From Arthrobacter mobilis (GTDB lineage Bacteria; Actinomycetota; Actinomycetes; Actinomycetales; Micrococcaceae): a stretch of 64,000 nt of DNA. The stretch spans positions 138,212 through 202,211 of the forward strand of contig NZ_JAAZSQ010000004.1 of the NCBI RefSeq assembly GCF_012395835.1. The letters run 5' to 3'. This document shows, one piece after another, positions 61,136-64,000 of this stretch (position 1 is its first letter; each line of letters opens with the position of its first letter). The translations under genes and the position numbers were made by a program. Under the pieces are notes generated by a model. That model saw nothing but the letters and a program-made list of their open reading frames with translations, did not search any database and was not told the DNA's origin.

Positions 61136-62030
61136 GGGCGGCGTCTTCCCGGCTGAACCGGATCGCTTCCTCCACCCGCCGCGGCGGACGCACTCCGGGC
61201 GGCAGGACGGCCACGATGGCGTTGTCCGGCAGCTCGTCCGAGACCGGGACATAGGCCACGCGCCGGTCATCGAAGGTCACCGTGGTGGCCGGCCTGGAGT
61301 TCACGAAGGAGAAGCCCAGCCCGCGGGCCACCAGGGACCTGATGGTTTCCATGTTGGTGCTGGGCCAGCGCAGCTTCGGCTCGATGCCGGCCGAGCGCAT
61401 CATCCCGGTCACCCGCTCGATCGTGGGCGGCTGGTCCAGCAGAATGGCCGGTTCGTCCTGGACCTCCCGCAGCGAGATGCTCTCCCGTCCCGCCAGCGGG
61501 TGGCCGGCGGCCAGCATCAGCTGCGGCCGCACCTTGGCAACCTCCGCCTGGTCCAGCCCGTCCAAGGCCTGCAGGGCATACACGAAGGCCAGATCCAGCG
61601 TCCCCTCAAGCACCCCCTGCTGCAGTTCGACGGCGCCGCCTTCCCGGAAGGTCACGTTCACGGCCGGGTAGCTGCGGGTGAAGTGCTCGACCAGGCCGGG
61701 CATCAGCCGCGGGGACACCGATGCCATGCAGCCGATCCGCAGTTCGCCGCGCATCTGGTCGAAGCCGCCGGCCACCGCCGTCTCGATTTCGCCCACCATG
61801 CCCAGGATGCGCCGGGCGCGTGCCGCCAGTTCCGTTCCGGCAGGTGTCGGCACCACTTTCTTCGACCGGGTCCGGATCAGCAGGTCCACCCCCACGGCAT
61901 GCTCCAGCTGCGCGATGGCCATGGAGGCCGCAGCCTGGGAAATGTTGGATTCGCGCGCCGCTGCGGTGACGGAACCATGGTCCAGCACGGCGACGAAGTA
62001 CTGCAGTTGCCTCAGGGTGAATTCGCTCAT
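61098..62030 (-). CDS. LysR family transcriptional regulator
   Basis: A 310-residue protein with an N-terminal winged helix-turn-helix (LRQLQYFVAVLDHGSVTAAA and SNISQAAASMAIAQLE) and a substrate-binding-like effector domain (ELRIGCMASVSPRLMPGL). It is divergent from the MBL-fold hydrolase and MHS permease genes, so it probably regulates that catabolic pair. Its 3' end overlaps the PhoD-like gene. Confidence 0.91.
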   Translation of the reverse strand: MSEFTLRQLQYFVAVLDHGSVTAAARESNISQAAASMAIAQLEHAVGVDLLIRTRSKKVVPTPAGTELAARARRILGMVGEIETAVAGGFDQMRGELRIGCMASVSPRLMPGLVEHFTRSYPAVNVTFREGGAVELQQGVLEGTLDLAFVYALQALDGLDQAEVAKVRPQLMLAAGHPLAGRESISLREVQDEPAILLDQPPTIERVTGMMRSAGIEPKLRWPSTNMETIRSLVARGLGFSFVNSRPATTVTFDDRRVAYVPVSDELPDNAIVAVLPPGVRPPRRVEEAIRFSREDAALSGAGQAPGETP

Positions 62031-62050
62031 CAGCTGGCCTTATCGATCTC

Positions 62051-62061
62051 ATCAAATTGAT
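62051..62061. promoter_or_regulatory. Candidate LysR operator
   Basis: ATCAA-A-TTGAT, a perfect 11-bp palindrome in the divergent lysR/hydrolase region, of the T-N11-A type once flanks are included. TTGACT (62061-62066) follows. Confidence 0.5.
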
Positions 62062-62129
62062 TGACTATTCAGATTATGTGATGCCGGCCACAATGGAAAC
62101 AAGCACGAAAACTTCCAGGAGGAATCCCT

Positions 62130-63155
62130 GTGGTCAGTTCCGACCTCGCTCCCCGCGTCGTCACCTTGGGCACCGCCGGCGGCCCGAAGTGGTGGGCCGC
62201 CCCGGGCGGCTGCCGGCGCACCGGCATCGCCACCGCCGTCGTCGTCGGCACGTCCTTCTACCTGGTGGACTGCGGCCACGGCGTCGGCCGGCGGCTCAGC
62301 CAGGCCGGCCTGAAGCTGGCGGACCTGCGCGGCATCTTCATCACCCACCTGCATTCGGACCACACCGTGGACCTGGCCAGCCTGGCCATTTTCGGCCTCT
62401 ACGAGCTGCTCGGCCGCACCGGCGACCCGGTGAAGATCATCGGTCCGGGCAACCGCGGCATGCTGCCCAAGGCGTCGCCGCGCGCCACCGCGGCGCCGCA
62501 GCCGCTGGCACCGCACCGGCCGACCCCGGGCACCCGGGAGATGTTCGAGCAGCTCATGTTCGCCCACGCCACGGACCTGAACGACCGGATCATCGACAGC
62601 CTGCGCCCCTCCCCGTTCGAGCTGTTCGAGGCTTCGGACATCGAAATCCCGGCCGGCACCGGCTACCACCCCAACGACAACCCGACCCCGGCCATGGACC
62701 CGTTCCCGGTCTATGAGGACGACCTGGTCAAGGTCAGCGCCATCCTGGTCGAACACCCCCCGGTTGCCCCGGCCTTCGGCTTCCGCTTCGAGACCGCCGG
62801 GGGCTCGGTGACCTTCTCCGGGGACACCACCTACACGCCGAACATGGTCACGCTGGCCGCGGACACGGACCTGCTGCTGCACGAGGCCATCGACTTCGAC
62901 TTCGTGGAATCCGTGTACGGGGACAAGACCGATGACGGTTCCCGCGCGGCGCGGGACCACCATTACAAGTCCCACACCAGCGTCAGCGACGCCGCGAAGC
63001 TCGCCCAGGAGGCCGGCGCGAAGCAGCTGGCCCTGCACCACCTCGTGCCCGCCACCGCGGACGAGGCCGTCTGGAGGCAGGCTGCGGCGCACTACGACGG
63101 CATCTTCCACCTCCCCGACGACCTCGACGTGATCGAGCTGAAGCCCCACCGCTAA
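62130..63155 (+). CDS. Metallo-beta-lactamase-fold hydrolase
   Basis: A 341-residue protein of the ribonuclease Z/MBL type: the zinc motif ITHLHSDHTVDL gives His73, His75, Asp77 and His78, and FSGDTTYTPNM and KQLALHHLVPA supply the later ligands. No signal peptide. Reactions in this group are diverse: lactonase, esterase, sulfatase or nuclease activity. GTG 62130 has AGGAGG upstream. It is followed 45 bases on by an MHS permease, so it probably acts on that imported compound. Confidence 0.88.
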   Translation: MVSSDLAPRVVTLGTAGGPKWWAAPGGCRRTGIATAVVVGTSFYLVDCGHGVGRRLSQAGLKLADLRGIFITHLHSDHTVDLASLAIFGLYELLGRTGDPVKIIGPGNRGMLPKASPRATAAPQPLAPHRPTPGTREMFEQLMFAHATDLNDRIIDSLRPSPFELFEASDIEIPAGTGYHPNDNPTPAMDPFPVYEDDLVKVSAILVEHPPVAPAFGFRFETAGGSVTFSGDTTYTPNMVTLAADTDLLLHEAIDFDFVESVYGDKTDDGSRAARDHHYKSHTSVSDAAKLAQEAGAKQLALHHLVPATADEAVWRQAAAHYDGIFHLPDDLDVIELKPHR

Positions 63156-63200
63156 GAAGTCCTGCCACTAAAAAGCTTTGCCCCGATTCAAGGAGTAACC

Positions 63201-64000
63201 GTGACCGACACCTCCACTGCCCCACACCGGCAGCAGCCCGTGGCCGGCGGGTCGCTGAACACGAAGGACATGCGCCGGATCCTGTCCTCCAGCTTCATCG
63301 GCAGCGCCATCGAGTACTACGACTTCATCCTGTACGCCACGGCCGCCAGCATTGTCTTCAACAAGGTTTTCTTCGCCGACCTCGGCCCCGGCTTCGCGTT
63401 GTTCGCCTCCTTCGCCACCCTGGCCACCGGGTACGTGGCCCGGCCGCTGGGCGGCATCCTCTTCGGCCACTACGGGGACCGGATCGGGCGCAAGAAGATG
63501 CTGGTGCTCTCCATGCTCCTGATGGGCGGAGCCACCACCTTGATCGGCGTGCTGCCGGTCACCGCCCAGGTGGGCATCATCGCCCCGGTCATGCTGGTGC
63601 TGCTGCGCATCATCCAGGGCATCGCCGTCGGCGGCGAGTGGGGCGGTGCCGCCCTGATGGCGCTGGAGTCCGCGCCGCAGCAGAAGCGCGGCTTCGCCGC
63701 CTCGTTTGCCAACGCCGGCGGCCCGGCCGGCGCGGTGCTGGCCACACTGGTGGTCTCGGGAGTCTCGGCAGCCTCGGGCAGCCACTTCCTCGACTGGGGC
63801 TGGCGCATCCCGTTCCTGTTCAGCGCGCTGCTGATCGTCGTCGGCATGGTCATCCGGCTCAAGGTCGCCGAGACCCCGATGTTCCGGAAGCTCGCCCGTG
63901 CCAGCGAAAAGCGCAAGCTGCCGCTGCTGGATGTGCTGCGCAACCACCCGCGGGCCGTGATCATCACCCTGATCGCGACCATGAGCTTCTACTGCTGCCA
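63201..64000 (+). CDS. MHS family MFS transporter (metabolite:proton symporter), 3' end outside window
   Basis: The frame is open from GTG 63201 to the window end (266 codons). AGGAG lies five bases upstream. It has the typical MHS opening SSFIGSAIEYYDFILYATAA, then FGHYGDRIGRKKMLVLSMLL and GGEWGGAALMALE. Such permeases import shikimate, citrate, betaines or aromatic acids with protons. With the MBL-fold hydrolase and divergent LysR gene it forms a small catabolic unit. Substrate not known. Confidence 0.9.
   Translation, partial: MTDTSTAPHRQQPVAGGSLNTKDMRRILSSSFIGSAIEYYDFILYATAASIVFNKVFFADLGPGFALFASFATLATGYVARPLGGILFGHYGDRIGRKKMLVLSMLLMGGATTLIGVLPVTAQVGIIAPVMLVLLRIIQGIAVGGEWGGAALMALESAPQQKRGFAASFANAGGPAGAVLATLVVSGVSAASGSHFLDWGWRIPFLFSALLIVVGMVIRLKVAETPMFRKLARASEKRKLPLLDVLRNHPRAVIITLIATMSFYCC

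Overview
The window reads as chromosomal DNA of a high-GC Gram-positive bacterium, most likely an Arthrobacter-like member of the Micrococcaceae. The grounds are the very high G+C, strong GC bias at third codon positions, frequent GTG starts, leaderless promoters with TANNNT -10 boxes, and actinobacterial families such as ChaB and DUF1918. The genus is inferred, not shown. No rRNA, tRNA, CRISPR array or prophage was seen. Coding density is high and both strands are used.

Layout from left to right. 1-2307: tail of a Dpp/Nik-type tandem ABC ATPase and an MFS permease. 2344-4035: a DHFR/RibD-fold protein and an AlkC-like DNA glycosylase. 4125-5200: a 1.08-kb element with 27-bp perfect inverted ends and a 5-bp target duplication, carrying one DUF4230 gene and no transposase. 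5206-7363: DMT exporter, TetR with a clear operator, and a small membrane protein. 7739-10586: three-gene pntAa-pntAb-pntB transhydrogenase operon. 10791-16054: amine/N-methyl amino acid oxidation cluster (two SolA-like flavoenzymes, AraC regulator, cupin, MFS importer). 16109-17972: TspO, ChaB, membrane protein.

18044-26725 is the most coherent accessory module. A six-gene operon (amidohydrolase, lipoprotein binding protein, two permeases, ATPase, Cys-type sulfatase) is divergent from a TetR gene, and that TetR gene is convergent with a formylglycine-generating enzyme that would activate the sulfatase. Together these look like import and desulfation of an organic sulfate or sulfonated compound. 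26876-36196: adenosine/adenine deaminase, kinase-like protein, serine hydrolase, 2-hydroxyacid dehydrogenase, a large FAD/Fe-S oxidoreductase, a coiled-coil protein and a secreted protein. 36290-39838: GAPDH divergent from a ROK regulator, then a zinc alcohol dehydrogenase.

40056-47612 is a purine-catabolism cluster: guanine deaminase, purine permease, XdhC, a FAD subunit, and a xanthine dehydrogenase in which the [2Fe-2S] and molybdenum subunits are fused. A MocA-like cytidylyltransferase overlaps its 3' end on the other strand. 47708-59057 holds small proteins, two MFS permeases, a VOC protein, an aldehyde dehydrogenase convergent with an APC permease, an S4 protein, a uracil-DNA-glycosylase-like protein and a lipid/diacylglycerol kinase. 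59109-64000: PhoD-like phosphatase, LysR regulator divergent from a metallo-beta-lactamase-fold hydrolase, and the start of an MHS-family permease cut by the window edge.

Two regulatory themes recur: genes with a TANNNT box exactly 6 nt before ATG/GTG (leaderless mRNAs), and terminator hairpins built on the same GGCGGCACCGG stem.
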